Source: Mesorhizobium carmichaelinearum (GTDB lineage: Bacteria > Pseudomonadota > Alphaproteobacteria > Rhizobiales > Rhizobiaceae). From it: a stretch of DNA of 64,000 nt. Positions 1-8,156 of the stretch are shown here, piece after piece; the first letter of the stretch is position 1, and every line of letters begins with the position of its first letter. Location of the stretch: contig NZ_FZQR01000022.1 of the NCBI RefSeq assembly GCF_900199455.1, forward strand, positions 1-64,000, read 5' to 3'. The position numbers were made by a program, and so were the translations under genes. The notes beneath the pieces were generated by a model that made no database searches, was not told where the DNA came from, and saw nothing but the letters and a program-made list of their open reading frames with translations.

Positions 1-49
1 GGCAGGACAGAGGGGGGCGTCGTAGGGCGCGACCTTTGCGAGAAATCCA
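1..49. repeat. Fragment of rhizobial palindromic mosaic repeat
   Basis: The first ~30 bases (GGCAGGACAGAGGGG core) match the same core found near 10.1, 10.26, 12.57 and 24.84 kb in this window, always between phage genes. It resembles the RIME-type intergenic mosaic elements of rhizobia. Only the edge of the element is inside the window. Confidence 0.5.
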
Positions 50-451
50 ATGACCCAACGCTACGCCACGATCATCACCGACGATGACGGCCGTGAAATC
101 GTCAGCGCCATCGGCGCGTTCGAGGGCGCCGCACCCCAGCCGCGTCTGGGCCGGGTCGAGGTGGTCGCGCCCGGCGTGCTGATCGGCATGGTGCGGGACG
201 CGGCCGGTGGCTTTGGCTTTCCGCAAGCCGGCATCGGCGGGCATGCCATCGGTCTCGTCTTGGCGCGGCTCAAGGCGCAGGCCAGCGTGGTAAAGCGCGC
301 CGGTGCGCCAAAGCCTGCCGCGACCTCAAAGCCGAAGCGCGCCAAGCGGGCGAAGAAAAAAACCCGATCGAGGAAGCCGGCCGGATCGGCGCCGAAGGCG
401 GGCAAGGCGGCCAGCGATGCCGCTGCTACGATGGACCAGGTCGATGGTTGA
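50..451 (+). CDS. Prophage protein of unknown function upstream of terminase
   Basis: A 133-residue protein not assigned to a family. The N-terminal ~80 residues look globular. The C-terminal third is rich in Lys, Arg and Ala, a disordered basic tail that could bind nucleic acid. Its stop overlaps the start of the next gene (putative small terminase) by 8 bases, so the two are probably translationally coupled and belong to the DNA-packaging end of the late operon. The ATG is the first in frame and follows a purine-rich stretch. No catalytic motif is visible; a packaging or DNA-binding accessory role is inference from context only. Confidence 0.6.
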   Translation: MTQRYATIITDDDGREIVSAIGAFEGAAPQPRLGRVEVVAPGVLIGMVRDAAGGFGFPQAGIGGHAIGLVLARLKAQASVVKRAGAPKPAATSKPKRAKRAKKKTRSRKPAGSAPKAGKAASDAAATMDQVDG

Positions 452-836
452 CGACATCACCGACAGGCCGGCGCGCGGCAAGGCAAGGCCGGCAAGGCGC
501 AAGCCCGCCCGTGAGGCGGTTGCGCAAAAAACCCGTCCGAAGCGGACGAAGAAGACGCTGGGCGATGACTTTCTCGCCGCCGTGCGGGCCGATTTCCGGG
601 CGCATGGCGCCGGCGTCATCGCCGAGGTGCGGGCCGACAAGCCGGACCAGTATCTGAAGATCGTGCTTTCGGTGCTGCCCAAAGATTTCGATGTCGCCAT
701 CAACCATCTGGACGCCTTGAGCGATGAAGAGATCCGCAGCCGCATCCGCAGCCTCGAAGCCGTCGTCAAACCGTTCCTCGAAGAACCCGCCGATCACAGC
801 CAAGACGGAATATCTGGCGCTGCTGGCGGAGCTTGA
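444..836 (+). CDS. Putative terminase small subunit
   Basis: A 130-residue protein that starts at MVDDITD, overlapping the upstream stop. A basic N-terminal segment (residues ~8-38, repeated K/R) precedes a helical region with the pattern DFLAAVRADFRAHG and PDQYLKIVLSVLPKDF. That pattern is typical of small proteins just before the large terminase in podovirus- and lambda-like prophages. The small subunit recognises the packaging site and loads DNA onto the large subunit. Its 3' end overlaps the large terminase frame by up to 113 bases. The assignment rests on position and general pattern; no helix-turn-helix is certain. Confidence 0.6.
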   Translation: MVDDITDRPARGKARPARRKPAREAVAQKTRPKRTKKTLGDDFLAAVRADFRAHGAGVIAEVRADKPDQYLKIVLSVLPKDFDVAINHLDALSDEEIRSRIRSLEAVVKPFLEEPADHSQDGISGAAGGA

Positions 837-1488
837 CCGCCGCAGACGCACAAACCAGCTGGCGGCCTACAAGCCGTATCCGCGCCAGGCTGAATTTCAC
901 GCGGCAGGAGCGATCAACCGCGAAAGGCTGTTCATGGCCGGTAACCAGCTCGGCAAGACCAGGGCCGGCGGCGCCGAATGGGCGATGCATCTGACCGGCC
1001 GTTATCCCCAGTGGTGGCAAGGCAAGGTTTTCGACACGCCCGTGCGGCTGTGGGCCGCCGGCGTGACCGGCGAGGGCACGCGCGACAACCCGCAGCGCGT
1101 GCTGGTCGGCCCGCCGCAGCAACAGGCGGCCTGGGGCACCGGCATGATCCCGGCCGATGCCATTGTCGACACCATCATGGGCCGCGGCGCGCCGGGCGCG
1201 CTCGACAGCGTCGTGGTGCGCCATGGCGGCGGCGGCGATTTGCAGGCCGGCGAGAGCGTGTTGTCCTTCAAGAGTTTCGAAAAAGGCCGCGAGAAATGGC
1301 AAGGCGAGACCCTGCACGGCGTCTGGTTCGACGAGGAACCGCCGCTCGACATCTATTCCGAAGGCCTGACCCGCACCAATGCGACAGGCGGGATAACGAT
1401 CGTCACGTTTACGCCGCTGCTGGGTATGAGCGATGTGGTGCTGTTGTTCCTGTCGGCGGGTGAGGTGGAGCGGATGGCGAGAGGGTGA
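724..1488 (+). pseudogene. Terminase large subunit, N-terminal (ATPase) part, interrupted
   Basis: Encodes the packaging-motor ATPase half of a phage large terminase. The Walker A motif GNQLGKT lies at about residues 73-79 and the Walker B/catalytic acidic pair in GVWFDEEPP near 200. The coupling motif region TIVTFTPLLGMS follows. The frame then runs into non-homologous sequence and stops at AGEVERMARG. The nuclease half is found 1 kb downstream after unrelated genes. A normal protein of this family is about 490-550 residues. The start is uncertain: the only standard start in frame is ATG 724, deep inside the small-subunit gene. Without its nuclease domain this product could not cut concatemeric DNA, so the prophage is likely packaging-deficient unless the halves work in trans. 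Confidence 0.85.
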
Positions 1489-1572
1489 ACCGCCGCGAAA
1501 CCATGATTTGCAATGCCGCTTTTGCAGCAACCGGTGGTCGAGTAGCGTCCGGCGCGACGTTCGAGGTCTGAC

Positions 1573-1926
1573 ATGCGCCAAATCGCAAAACTGCTCCTGC
1601 TCTCTGCCCTGCTTTCAGCCTGCAGCGGAAGCGGCGATTGGCGCGCCGATGCAATCACCGCGGCCGAAGGCAAGATGCGCAGTCTGCTGAGCGATCCTTC
1701 CGCCACATTCTCACATGTCCAGCCTACCGGCGACAGTTCGTCCGGCCAGACCTGCGGTGTCATCACCGCCAGGGTTGGCACCTTCACCAAGGAGGCGCGC
1801 TTCATCGTCTATATCGACAACGCCGCCGGTCCGTTCGTCGAGCCGGGCATGGGCCAGTCCATGTCACGGGCCGACTTCGACTGGGCCTGGAAGAATGATT
1901 GTCTGAACGAGGGGTATAAGAGCTGA
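1573..1926 (+). CDS. Small lipoprotein inserted within the terminase gene
   Basis: A 117-residue protein with a clear lipoprotein signal: MRQIAKLLLLSALLSAC, with the lipobox Cys at residue 17. The mature part holds Cys residues in SSGQTCGVITA and WKNDCLNEG, suggesting one disulfide and a small periplasmic fold anchored in a membrane. A GAGG element precedes the ATG. It sits in the ~1 kb insert that splits the large terminase, alongside a dead MarR fragment and another lipoprotein gene. It is therefore accessory cargo and not a phage packaging protein. The precise function is not recognised. Confidence 0.7.
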   Translation: MRQIAKLLLLSALLSACSGSGDWRADAITAAEGKMRSLLSDPSATFSHVQPTGDSSSGQTCGVITARVGTFTKEARFIVYIDNAAGPFVEPGMGQSMSRADFDWAWKNDCLNEGYKS

Positions 1927-1957
1927 GCGGGCCTGGTAGTTCGGGTTCTGAACTTGT

Positions 1958-2137
1958 TCACTCCGTCTCCCGCGCCACCGTCCGATCGAGGTTTTCGTTC
2001 AGCCGCCTGAGCATGCCCAGCAGCGTCGCCACCTCGTCCCTGCTGAAACCGCTTAGCGCCTGCTCCGAGCCTTCGTGCAGCGCCTCCCGCGCGGCGGGCA
2101 ACACCAGGATCTGCTCAAACAGCGCCGCCCCCGAGAC
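1958..2137 (-). pseudogene. C-terminal remnant of a MarR-family regulator
   Basis: Translating the minus strand gives 59 residues ending in a stop. The stretch GAALFEQILVLPAAR, then ALSGFSRDEVATLLGMLRR and LNENLD, is the typical last two helices of MarR-type dimerisation domains. The winged-helix DNA-binding part is missing upstream, where sequence changes abruptly near 2140. It is a chromosomal gene fragment carried in the insert that breaks the large terminase. It shows that the insert is a patchwork of host DNA and not an intron or intein. Confidence 0.65.
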
Positions 2138-2188
2138 GTTCCCATTGGCTGATCAGGTCTGGGTGTAAAAAAGCAGAATGAAGCCCAA

Positions 2189-2464
2189 TCAGGGGTATCG
2201 GCTGCCTGCAAGCTGCCTGGCGCGAGCTTTAGGATCGGTCGCTTTCCGCGTAAGCGGTTGACACCATATCCTTTCATCACCTGTAATCTGATTATACCAG
2301 ACATTGCATGCTTTATTTGGCGTGTCTGGGATACAAACTTCGCGTTCGAACCCTGAAGAATTTGCGTACATCTTGCAGGTCTTCTTACTTGTATCATACG
2401 GAACGTTCGATTGGCACGCTGATGCACTGGCGGCAATGGCGACAACGATTGCTATGCGGATCAT
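2189..2464 (-). CDS. Small cysteine-rich lipoprotein
   Basis: A 91-residue protein that begins MIRIAIVVAIAASASAC, a lipoprotein signal with the lipid-modified Cys at residue 17. The mature part has several Cys residues (KTCKMY, EREVCIPD, KACNVWY, RIWCQPL), consistent with disulfides in the periplasm. The start at MIRIA is preferred because a GGGGGAG ribosome-binding site lies just upstream; a longer frame exists. It is the third item in the insert that splits the terminase gene, in opposite orientation to the phage genes, so it probably has its own promoter. Function unknown. Confidence 0.65.
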   Translation of the reverse strand: MIRIAIVVAIAASASACQSNVPYDTSKKTCKMYANSSGFEREVCIPDTPNKACNVWYNQITGDERIWCQPLTRKATDPKARARQLAGSRYP

Positions 2465-2556
2465 GTATCTCCCCCGAGTCATCAGCTACTTCGCATTGAT
2501 GAACAGTATTATCAATGGCAATAGCTCGTCACGGCAGGTAATTAGGACAGGCTAAT

Positions 2557-3312
2557 ATGTCCCGTCACGTCACCTTCATGACCATCGACGATGCCGCGCA
2601 TTACTCGCCGCAGGAGCGCGCGGCGATCGTTGCCGCCTATCCCGCGCATGAGCGCGAGGCGCGCGCCCGCGGCATTCCGGTGCTGGGCTCGGGCCGCATC
2701 TTTCCGGTGGCCGAGGCGTCGATCGCCTGCGCGCCGTTCCGGCTACCACGCTACTGGCCGCGCATCGGCGCGCTCGATTTCGGCTGGGACCATCCTTCCG
2801 CCGCCGTCGAGCTCGCCTGGGATACGGAGGCCGATGTCGTCTATGTCACAAAAGCAGTGCGGGCCTCGCAGCAGACGCCGGCGATGCAGACGCTGACCTT
2901 GAAACCCTGGGGCGAATGGCTGCCCTTCGCCTGGCCGCGCGACGGCCGTCGCGAGACGCTGGAAGGGGCGGGGGTGGCGCTGGCCAAACAATATGCGGCG
3001 CACGGGCTGAACATGCTGTCGCGCCACGCGCAATTTGCCGACGGTTCGGTCTCGGTCGAGGCCGGGCTGATGGAGATGCTCGACCGCATGCAATCCGGCC
3101 GCTTCAAGGTGTTTTCGACGCTGACCGACTGGTTCGAGGAGTTTCGGCTTTTTCATCGCAAGGATGGTCAGGTTGTCAAACTGCGGGACGACCTGATGGC
3201 GGCGACGCGCTATGGCGTGATGATGCTGCGCGAGGCGGTGGTCGATCCGGCGGAGTTCAAGGCGGCGCGACGGCCGGCGGGACAGAGCGATCCGCTGGGG
3301 GCGTTTCGGTAG
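2557..3312 (+). pseudogene. Terminase large subunit, C-terminal (nuclease) part
   Basis: A 251-residue frame beginning at SRHVTFMTIDDA is the RNase-H-like nuclease half of the large terminase. GALDFGWDHPSA supplies the first catalytic Asp, followed by VYVTKAVRAS, the central helix region, and the closing acidic motif RDDLMAATRYGVMM. It continues the family sequence that was cut at base ~1456. No in-frame connection to the N-terminal half exists across the insert. It has an ATG but only a weak ribosome-binding site, so separate expression is possible but doubtful. C-terminal residues GQSDPLGAFR are typical for this terminase group. Confidence 0.85.
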
Positions 3313-3321
3313 AAGTCTTGC

Positions 3322-3597
3322 CTATGTGCAGTCGTCGCAAACGACACCGCCGAGCTCTGTCCGCAAGGAATGAAGGACTGAAAGAACTTCAGCATCCCGC
3401 TCGAAATGGCCGCCGCTGATGTCGGCCTGAATCGCCAAGCCGCCGTCGTCTTCCAAAATTGTGATGTTGAAATAGGCAATAGGATCGCCTTCGGCCGCCA
3501 TGAGCAACCAAGGCTCGGATTGTCCGGGCAGTAGCGCGCTCAACGCGCGTCGAGCCTGTTGCTCATCTGCCAGCTCTTCAAGGAAATAGCTTTTCAA
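3322..3597 (-). CDS. Small hypothetical protein opposite the phage genes
   Basis: A 91-residue frame, here started at a TTG, on the opposite strand between the terminase and effector copy 1. The pattern is protein-like: YFLEELADEQQARRALS, then EPWLLMAAEGDPIAYF, then LAIQADISGGHFERD. It ends in VVCDDCT. I do not recognise a family. The frame continues upstream without a good start into the leader that copies 1 and 2 share, so the 5' end may have been cut by that duplication. It could be a truncated host gene. Confidence 0.4.
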   Translation of the reverse strand: MKSYFLEELADEQQARRALSALLPGQSEPWLLMAAEGDPIAYFNITILEDDGGLAIQADISGGHFERDAEVLSVLHSLRTELGGVVCDDCT

Positions 3598-3670
3598 CGT
3601 CGTTCGTTCTCGATGTGCCTCTGGTGTCGGCGCTCCCTGACGCCGGCAACCCAGTCTCACCAAAATCTTC

Positions 3671-3781
3671 GATCCGACAAGGCCAGCAAACGCGCCTGCC
3701 AGCATGCGCGCGATCCGGCCCTGCCGTGCTCGCCGGCGCCGCGCGCCCTTTGTTCAAAGCCATTCGAGCAGGAAACAGCCA
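3671..3781 (+). repeat. Leader duplicated upstream of effector copies 1 and 2
   Basis: The ~110 bases before copy 1, from GATCCGACAA to the ribosome-binding site AGGAAAC, match the ~110 bases before copy 2 at 12701-12810 at most positions, including GCGCGCGATCCGGCC and CAAAGCCATTCGAGC. Copy 3 lacks this leader and follows its upstream gene directly. Copies 1 and 2 were therefore duplicated with their 5' region, which may carry a promoter; no confident -35/-10 pair was picked. Confidence 0.7.
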
Positions 3782-6295
3782 ATGGTCTACGTCATCCCGC
3801 TCTCCATCGCCCAGCGCCGGCTCGATACCGGCAACGCACCGCAATATCCCCAGGGATCGCCGATCGGCGGCGCCATGCAGGGGCTGGGCGATCACCTTTC
3901 CGCTGTCGCCGAGCGCTACCAGCAGATGAAGGACCAGCAAGAGGCGTTCGACGCCGAATTGGCTCGCCGCCGGTTCAACGGCCAGATCGCGCAGGCGGAA
4001 GACGAGGTGACGGCCAACGCGCCAGCCGACGGCGCCGGCCTGCATGAGGCCATGTATGGCCAGGTCGATCCGTACAATGGCAGGGTGGTGAAGACCGGGC
4101 TGTTCGACAAGCTGTTTGCCGCCGCCTTGCCCGGCATGCCCGAGAGCCAGCGCGCCGCTTTCGCCAGCCAGAAGGAAGCGTTGCGTCTAACCGGCGCGCG
4201 GCGCATGGCGGCACGGCAGCTTCAGCGGCGCAGGGATTATGAGCAGGCCGAGGTCGACACGGCGCTGAAGACCAGCGCCATCGCCATCGGCAACGCCAAC
4301 CCCGACGACCCCGTCACTTTCGAAGCTGCCCGCCAGGAAGGGCTCGACCTGATCGACAAGATGGGGCTCGACCCGGGGATCCGGCAGCAGAAGGCGAAGG
4401 ACTGGTTTGGCACGGCCGCCAAGGCGCGGTTCGAGGCGCTGATCGCCAAGGACCCGAAGCGCGCGCTGGAGATGTTTGGGGTGGGGGCGCCGGCCTCCGG
4501 CGGCGATGCTACGGGCGGCAGCGCGCAGACTGAGGGCAGCTCCTTGTCGGGCGGCTCAAAGATGGCTGCGGGGAAAGACGACCGTGTCGGCACGCCGACA
4601 CCGGATGAGCGCATAGCACAGGCGTTCGGGGACAGTGCTTCGGCACCCAATTCAATGGCGATCAAGCCGGTAGCCCACCATCTCGCTGACTTATCTCGAG
4701 ACGACGTTCAGTGGCTGATCGACCAGGCACATGCCGCGAACACGGCCCATCTGATCGAGGCGCGCACCAACATCGCTCTCGTTTCGCAGAACGGCCCGGA
4801 CGCAATCGCCAAGACCGGCAGTTATGCCGGCAACATGCCCAGCCCTGCGGACTTCGCTGCCGTTTATGGCGCTGAGGAGGGCGGTAGGCAGTACCACGAC
4901 TTCAGCTTGAAGATGGATGTCGGCCGTCAAGCCTTCGGCATGCGGACCATGCCCAACCAGGCTATCCACGCAGCGCTGCGCGATGCGGAGCCTGGGCCTG
5001 GCAGTTCCGAAGAGGAGCAGACGCGCTATCGGGTTACCGCTGCGGCGGCTCTCAAGACACTAGGCATGAGGCGGGCGGACCCTGCTGGCTATGTTCGAGA
5101 AGTCTTCCCCAATGTGGACGCTGCGTGGAAGGCAGCAACCGGTCCAGGCAGCAAGTCGGAGATCAGCAATCTGGCGGCATACAAATGGGCTATCGCCGTC
5201 TCGGTGGCAGCCCAGAGGCAACTGGGCGTCGAGACCCCTCAACCCCTGCCGAAGGCTGTTGTCCAAAGCATAGCTGATACCTTTGGCAACAAAGACGTGC
5301 CGCAGGGTGAGAAGGGCATCATCCTGCGTGATCTTCTGGCAGCGGCGCCCGATCCGACGGCGCGCGATGCCCTGTCTCAGCAGTTGGATCGCGTTGGCAT
5401 TTCTTGGCCGGCTCTAGTCGATCCGATCGTCACTTCTGCGATAGGGCAAGGGCGGCCTCTATCGGCACGCCCTGGCGAACCCCGGTCGGCATTCCAACAA
5501 GCCGCGGACGACTTCGGCAATTATCTGAGCGAGGGTTTCGAGGCCCTAGGCCGCATCCCGCACGACATTGGACTGGGTCTCCAGGATCTGCGCGATTCCC
5601 CTTGGGGCTTCCTTGAACAACTGCCGGCCACCCCCGGCTCGGGGGCGGTTGCCGACGGGCGCCTAGCGTTAGAGGCAGTCGGCGAAGCCGTTGCAAAAGG
5701 CTTGGCCATAGTCCGCGGCGGGACTGGCAAGCTTGCTAGGCCGATAGAGGAATTTGCCGATAGCGGCTCACGCGCAGCATCGGATCTCGCCGCCGAGAGG
5801 TCGGTGGCTCGCCAGGCTGTCGAGGCGGAGTCTCGTGCAATAGATGCAGCAAAAGAGGCCGCCTACCGCTTGAGCACAGGCGCCAAGCCTGACAAGGCCG
5901 AGCTTCTTGAGATAATAAAGTCGATCGCAAGGGACCCCTCCAAGGTAAAGTATCCGGGAGCATCGTTTGGCAAGGCTCTTTCAAAAAATTATCGCAAAAC
6001 GTTCCTCGATGCATACCCGAGCTTGGAGGGTCAAGTAGTGGTCCATCACGCGGCAGAGCGGCAGGTATTGACAAGATATATTGGCCTCGTTGCCGAAGAT
6101 GAAATGCACTCGCTTCAGAACCTTCGCGGAATTCCCAAAGGGCTTGATAATCTTTTGCACAAGACTGTTTTCCGATACGAATGGAATAATTTTTACAGGT
6201 CGCATCCCCAGCCAACCCGCCAGCAAGTGCTGGACTACGTCACTTACATCGACAAGAAATACGGACATCTGTTCAATCCTCCAATAGGTGATTGA
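3782..6295 (+). CDS. Ejection-type virion protein with C-terminal toxin domain (effector copy 1)
   Basis: An 837-residue protein. Residues 1-150 (MVYVIPLSIAQRRLDTGN to about RRDYEQAE) are almost the same as in copies 2 and 3. A second shared module lies around residues 335-450 (VYGAEEGGRQYHDF, MPNQAIHAALRD, RADPAGYVREVFP). The last ~125 residues are unique: VVVHHAAERQVLTRY, EMHSLQNLRGIPKG, KYGHLFNPPIGD. The paired His and NLRGIP pattern resemble AHH/WHH-type treble-clef nuclease toxin domains at the ends of Rhs and other polymorphic toxins. Copy 3 sits where T7-like phages encode gp15/gp16 ejection proteins, so the shared part is probably a virion/ejection module. The stop overlaps the start of the immunity-like gene (TGATG). 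It is out of place between terminase and portal. Nuclease activity is inference. Confidence 0.75.
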   Translation: MVYVIPLSIAQRRLDTGNAPQYPQGSPIGGAMQGLGDHLSAVAERYQQMKDQQEAFDAELARRRFNGQIAQAEDEVTANAPADGAGLHEAMYGQVDPYNGRVVKTGLFDKLFAAALPGMPESQRAAFASQKEALRLTGARRMAARQLQRRRDYEQAEVDTALKTSAIAIGNANPDDPVTFEAARQEGLDLIDKMGLDPGIRQQKAKDWFGTAAKARFEALIAKDPKRALEMFGVGAPASGGDATGGSAQTEGSSLSGGSKMAAGKDDRVGTPTPDERIAQAFGDSASAPNSMAIKPVAHHLADLSRDDVQWLIDQAHAANTAHLIEARTNIALVSQNGPDAIAKTGSYAGNMPSPADFAAVYGAEEGGRQYHDFSLKMDVGRQAFGMRTMPNQAIHAALRDAEPGPGSSEEEQTRYRVTAAAALKTLGMRRADPAGYVREVFPNVDAAWKAATGPGSKSEISNLAAYKWAIAVSVAAQRQLGVETPQPLPKAVVQSIADTFGNKDVPQGEKGIILRDLLAAAPDPTARDALSQQLDRVGISWPALVDPIVTSAIGQGRPLSARPGEPRSAFQQAADDFGNYLSEGFEALGRIPHDIGLGLQDLRDSPWGFLEQLPATPGSGAVADGRLALEAVGEAVAKGLAIVRGGTGKLARPIEEFADSGSRAASDLAAERSVARQAVEAESRAIDAAKEAAYRLSTGAKPDKAELLEIIKSIARDPSKVKYPGASFGKALSKNYRKTFLDAYPSLEGQVVVHHAAERQVLTRYIGLVAEDEMHSLQNLRGIPKGLDNLLHKTVFRYEWNNFYRSHPQPTRQQVLDYVTYIDKKYGHLFNPPIGD

Positions 6296-6720
6296 TGCAA
6301 TATTTTTACATAGAACCGAACGTCGCTGGTGGGCTTGGCAACCACACCGTTCTTGACGCGAGCGTCCATCCGCCGATTGTGACCAAGCTTCACTATGAAG
6401 TAGAGGGCTGGTTTGGTGATGTGCTCGTCACGACGTTCCCGTGTTACCTCGTTACCGAAGAAGCCCAGCGTGCATTACAACAGATGGGTTTTTCAGGTGC
6501 GACGTTCGCCGACGTCGAAGTGACGACATCCGAGGAGTTTCATGAGGATCAACCTGGGCAGGAACTTCCACCTTTCGTTTGGTTGAAAGTGAATGGGAAG
6601 GCAGGCCGCGACGACTTCGGGATTGCAGCAAACTATCTCCTCGTTATCTCGAAACGTATTCTTGATTTGCTGGAATCACTGGGAATACCGTTTGCAGTGG
6701 TCGAGCCCTACGAACGGTAA
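6295..6720 (+). CDS. Putative immunity protein for effector copy 1
   Basis: A 141-residue soluble protein that starts on the ATG overlapping the toxin stop. The gene before an immunity gene is normally its toxin, and such overlap keeps the pair coupled. Motifs include NVAGGLGNHTVLD, SVHPPIV, EGWFGDVLV and ELPPFVWLKVNGKAGRDDFGI, which I associate with proteins found after polymorphic toxins. I do not assign a numbered Imm family. There is no signal peptide, so it would act in the cytoplasm, as expected against a nuclease. A diverged second copy lies 230 bases downstream (about 80 % identical by eye). Confidence 0.65.
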   Translation: MQYFYIEPNVAGGLGNHTVLDASVHPPIVTKLHYEVEGWFGDVLVTTFPCYLVTEEAQRALQQMGFSGATFADVEVTTSEEFHEDQPGQELPPFVWLKVNGKAGRDDFGIAANYLLVISKRILDLLESLGIPFAVVEPYER

Positions 6721-6789
6721 CGGGATCGCGCCTTTGTTGCCGTGGCGACGCAACGCGGACCGGTCTCTCAAGTGAAGTTTGGCGGTAGG

Positions 6790-6892
6790 AATTGCGGTGA
6801 CAGTGCACTCATCCCGTGATGCGACTCCGCTTCTTGAAGTCCGCTATTGTTTCAGGTCGATCGAACAGAAATATTGCACTGTCACCGTAATT
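6790..6892. repeat. Palindromic border element a
   Basis: A 103-bp element with inverted ends: AATTGCGGTGACAGTGCA on the left and GCACTGTCACCGTAATT on the right. It lies exactly between the 3' flank of the first immunity gene and the toxin remnant of the second cassette. The same internal sequence (TGATGCGACTCCGCTTCT) recurs in the element at 8856. Such short elements resemble REP sequences mobilised in trans by REP-associated tyrosine transposases; no such transposase is in the window. Confidence 0.8.
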
Positions 6893-6893
6893 A

Positions 6894-6953
6894 TACGTGA
6901 CCTATATCAATAGGAAATATGGGTATCTGTTCAATCCCCTGATAGGTGAGTGA
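6894..6953 (+). pseudogene. Orphan 3' end of the copy 1 toxin
   Basis: Nineteen codons plus stop read YVTYINRKYGYLFNPLIGE, which matches the last residues of the copy 1 toxin (YVTYIDKKYGHLFNPPIGD) with a few changes. It begins directly after border element a and overlaps the next ATG in the same TGATG arrangement. It is a silent scar of an older toxin-immunity cassette whose toxin body was lost or displaced. Confidence 0.85.
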
Positions 6954-7378
6954 TGCGATACTTTAAAATACGGCCAAACGTCGCTGGTGGGATTGGCGAA
7001 AACACCGTTCTTGACCGGAGCGTCCACCCACCAATCGTAAGCAGGCTTCACTATGTGGTAGAGGGCTGGTTCGGTGATGTGATCGTTGCGACATTCCCCT
7101 GTTTCCTCGTCACCCAGGAAACCCAGCGCGCGCTGCAGAAGATGGGCTTTTCAGGTGCAACGTTTGCCGAGGCCGAGGTGACTACCTCGGAAGAGTGTCA
7201 AGAGGATCAACCCGGGCTGGAACTGCCACCTTTCGTCTGGCTGAAAGTAAATGGGAAGGCTGGCCGCGACGATTTCGGGATCGCGATACCCTTCCGTCTG
7301 GTCATCTCGAGACGTATTCTCGATTTGTTGGAACCGTTAGGCATTCCGTTTGCTGTGGTCGAGCCTTACGAACAGTAA
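6953..7378 (+). CDS. Second, diverged immunity protein (orphan cassette)
   Basis: A 141-residue paralogue of the first immunity protein, with the same length and motifs (NVAGGIGENTVLD, SVHPPIV, EGWFGDVIV, PPFVWLKVNGKAGRDDF). Differences are scattered over the surface-like positions, not clustered. It follows only a remnant of the toxin, so it probably protects against variant toxins of other strains. About 65 bases after its stop match the flank of the first immunity gene (CGGGATCGCGCCTTTGTTG), so the duplicated unit spans toxin tail, immunity gene and flank. Confidence 0.65.
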   Translation: MRYFKIRPNVAGGIGENTVLDRSVHPPIVSRLHYVVEGWFGDVIVATFPCFLVTQETQRALQKMGFSGATFAEAEVTTSEECQEDQPGLELPPFVWLKVNGKAGRDDFGIAIPFRLVISRRILDLLEPLGIPFAVVEPYEQ

Positions 7379-7549
7379 CGGGATCGCGCCTTTGTTGTCG
7401 CGGCGACGCAACGCTGACCGGTCTCTCCAGTGAAGTTTGGCGGTAGTCCGATCGACACCTCCTACAAAGATCGTTCTGCCTCGCGAAGTTCATAGACAAC
7501 AGGCTACGCCGTGGTGGAATGAGTTGCTGAAGGACCTAGGAGGAGATCA

Positions 7550-7945
7550 GTGGGATATAGTTTGACTGAGGGCCAGTTCGACGCGCCGGCTGAATCCACA
7601 GTCGTCGATGGCCTGTCCGCGCGCTTGGGCGTCGTGCTGCCCAAGGATTACGCCGACTTCCTCAAAGAGCATAATGGCGGCGAAGGTTTCATCGGCGACA
7701 ACTATATTATTTTTTTTAAAGCCGAAGAGTTGGCTGATTTCAATCGAGAATACGAGGTTGAAAAATACGCGCCAGGCATCCTCTTGTTCGCATCGAACGG
7801 AGGAGGGGAAGCCTATGGCTTCGACACCCACGATGTGGAAATGCCAATCGTGCGCATCCCGTTTATATTTATGGAACGGCAATCCGCCGAGACGATAGCG
7901 CGAGACCTCGCCGATCTATTTGCCACGCTGGAGGACTTGAAATGA
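7550..7945 (+). CDS. SUKH/SMI1-KNR4-family immunity protein
   Basis: A 131-residue protein that starts at GTG behind a strong AGGAGG. The sequence has the SMI1/KNR4 (SUKH) pattern: LGVVLPKDYADFLKEHNGGEGF near the N-terminus, YIIFFKAEELADFN, then GILLFASNGGGEAYGFD and MPIVRIPFIF. SUKH proteins are the commonest immunity family in polymorphic toxin loci, often against nucleases. No cognate toxin is next to it, so it behaves as an orphan immunity gene in the array after copy 1. The poly-T-rich stretch around 7710 and lower GC than the virion genes suggest separate transfer. It overlaps the next gene by ATGA. Confidence 0.8.
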   Translation: MGYSLTEGQFDAPAESTVVDGLSARLGVVLPKDYADFLKEHNGGEGFIGDNYIIFFKAEELADFNREYEVEKYAPGILLFASNGGGEAYGFDTHDVEMPIVRIPFIFMERQSAETIARDLADLFATLEDLK

Positions 7946-8148
7946 GCGTACAAGATACAGCTCCTCGCTCCAAGGGTATGGAACTGTTCGAGGTCAAACC
8001 GATTGCGGTTGGCGGCGATCCAGTCAGTTTGGAGAACAAGATCTGGTTGACCAGACAAGAGCATTTTGAAGTGGTGCGCTTCTGGAATCGAACTATCGAA
8101 ATTCAGCGTAAGGCGGCGCTGGAGAAGGCGGCGCGGGCGGATCGTTAG
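7942..8148 (+). CDS. Small protein coupled to the SUKH gene, with borrowed phage 3' end
   Basis: A 68-residue protein whose ATG overlaps the stop of the SUKH gene, so the pair is translationally coupled. The N-terminal part (GMELFEVKPIAVGGDP) is unrecognised. The last ~12 residues, RKAALEKAARADR, match the end of the Bbp19-like gene (LAALEKAARAEG). The DNA there shares 26 identical bases with 12440-12465. The gene probably fused with a piece of phage backbone during cassette insertion. Function unknown, perhaps a helper of the immunity protein. Confidence 0.55.
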   Translation: MSVQDTAPRSKGMELFEVKPIAVGGDPVSLENKIWLTRQEHFEVVRFWNRTIEIQRKAALEKAARADR

Positions 8149-8156
8149 GGCGCGGC

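Noticed and set aside
1489..2556. Insert in the terminase as an intein or group I intron
   Set aside because: The upstream part does not end at a Cys/Ser splice junction, no splicing or homing endonuclease motif is seen, and the insert carries two lipoprotein genes and a MarR fragment.
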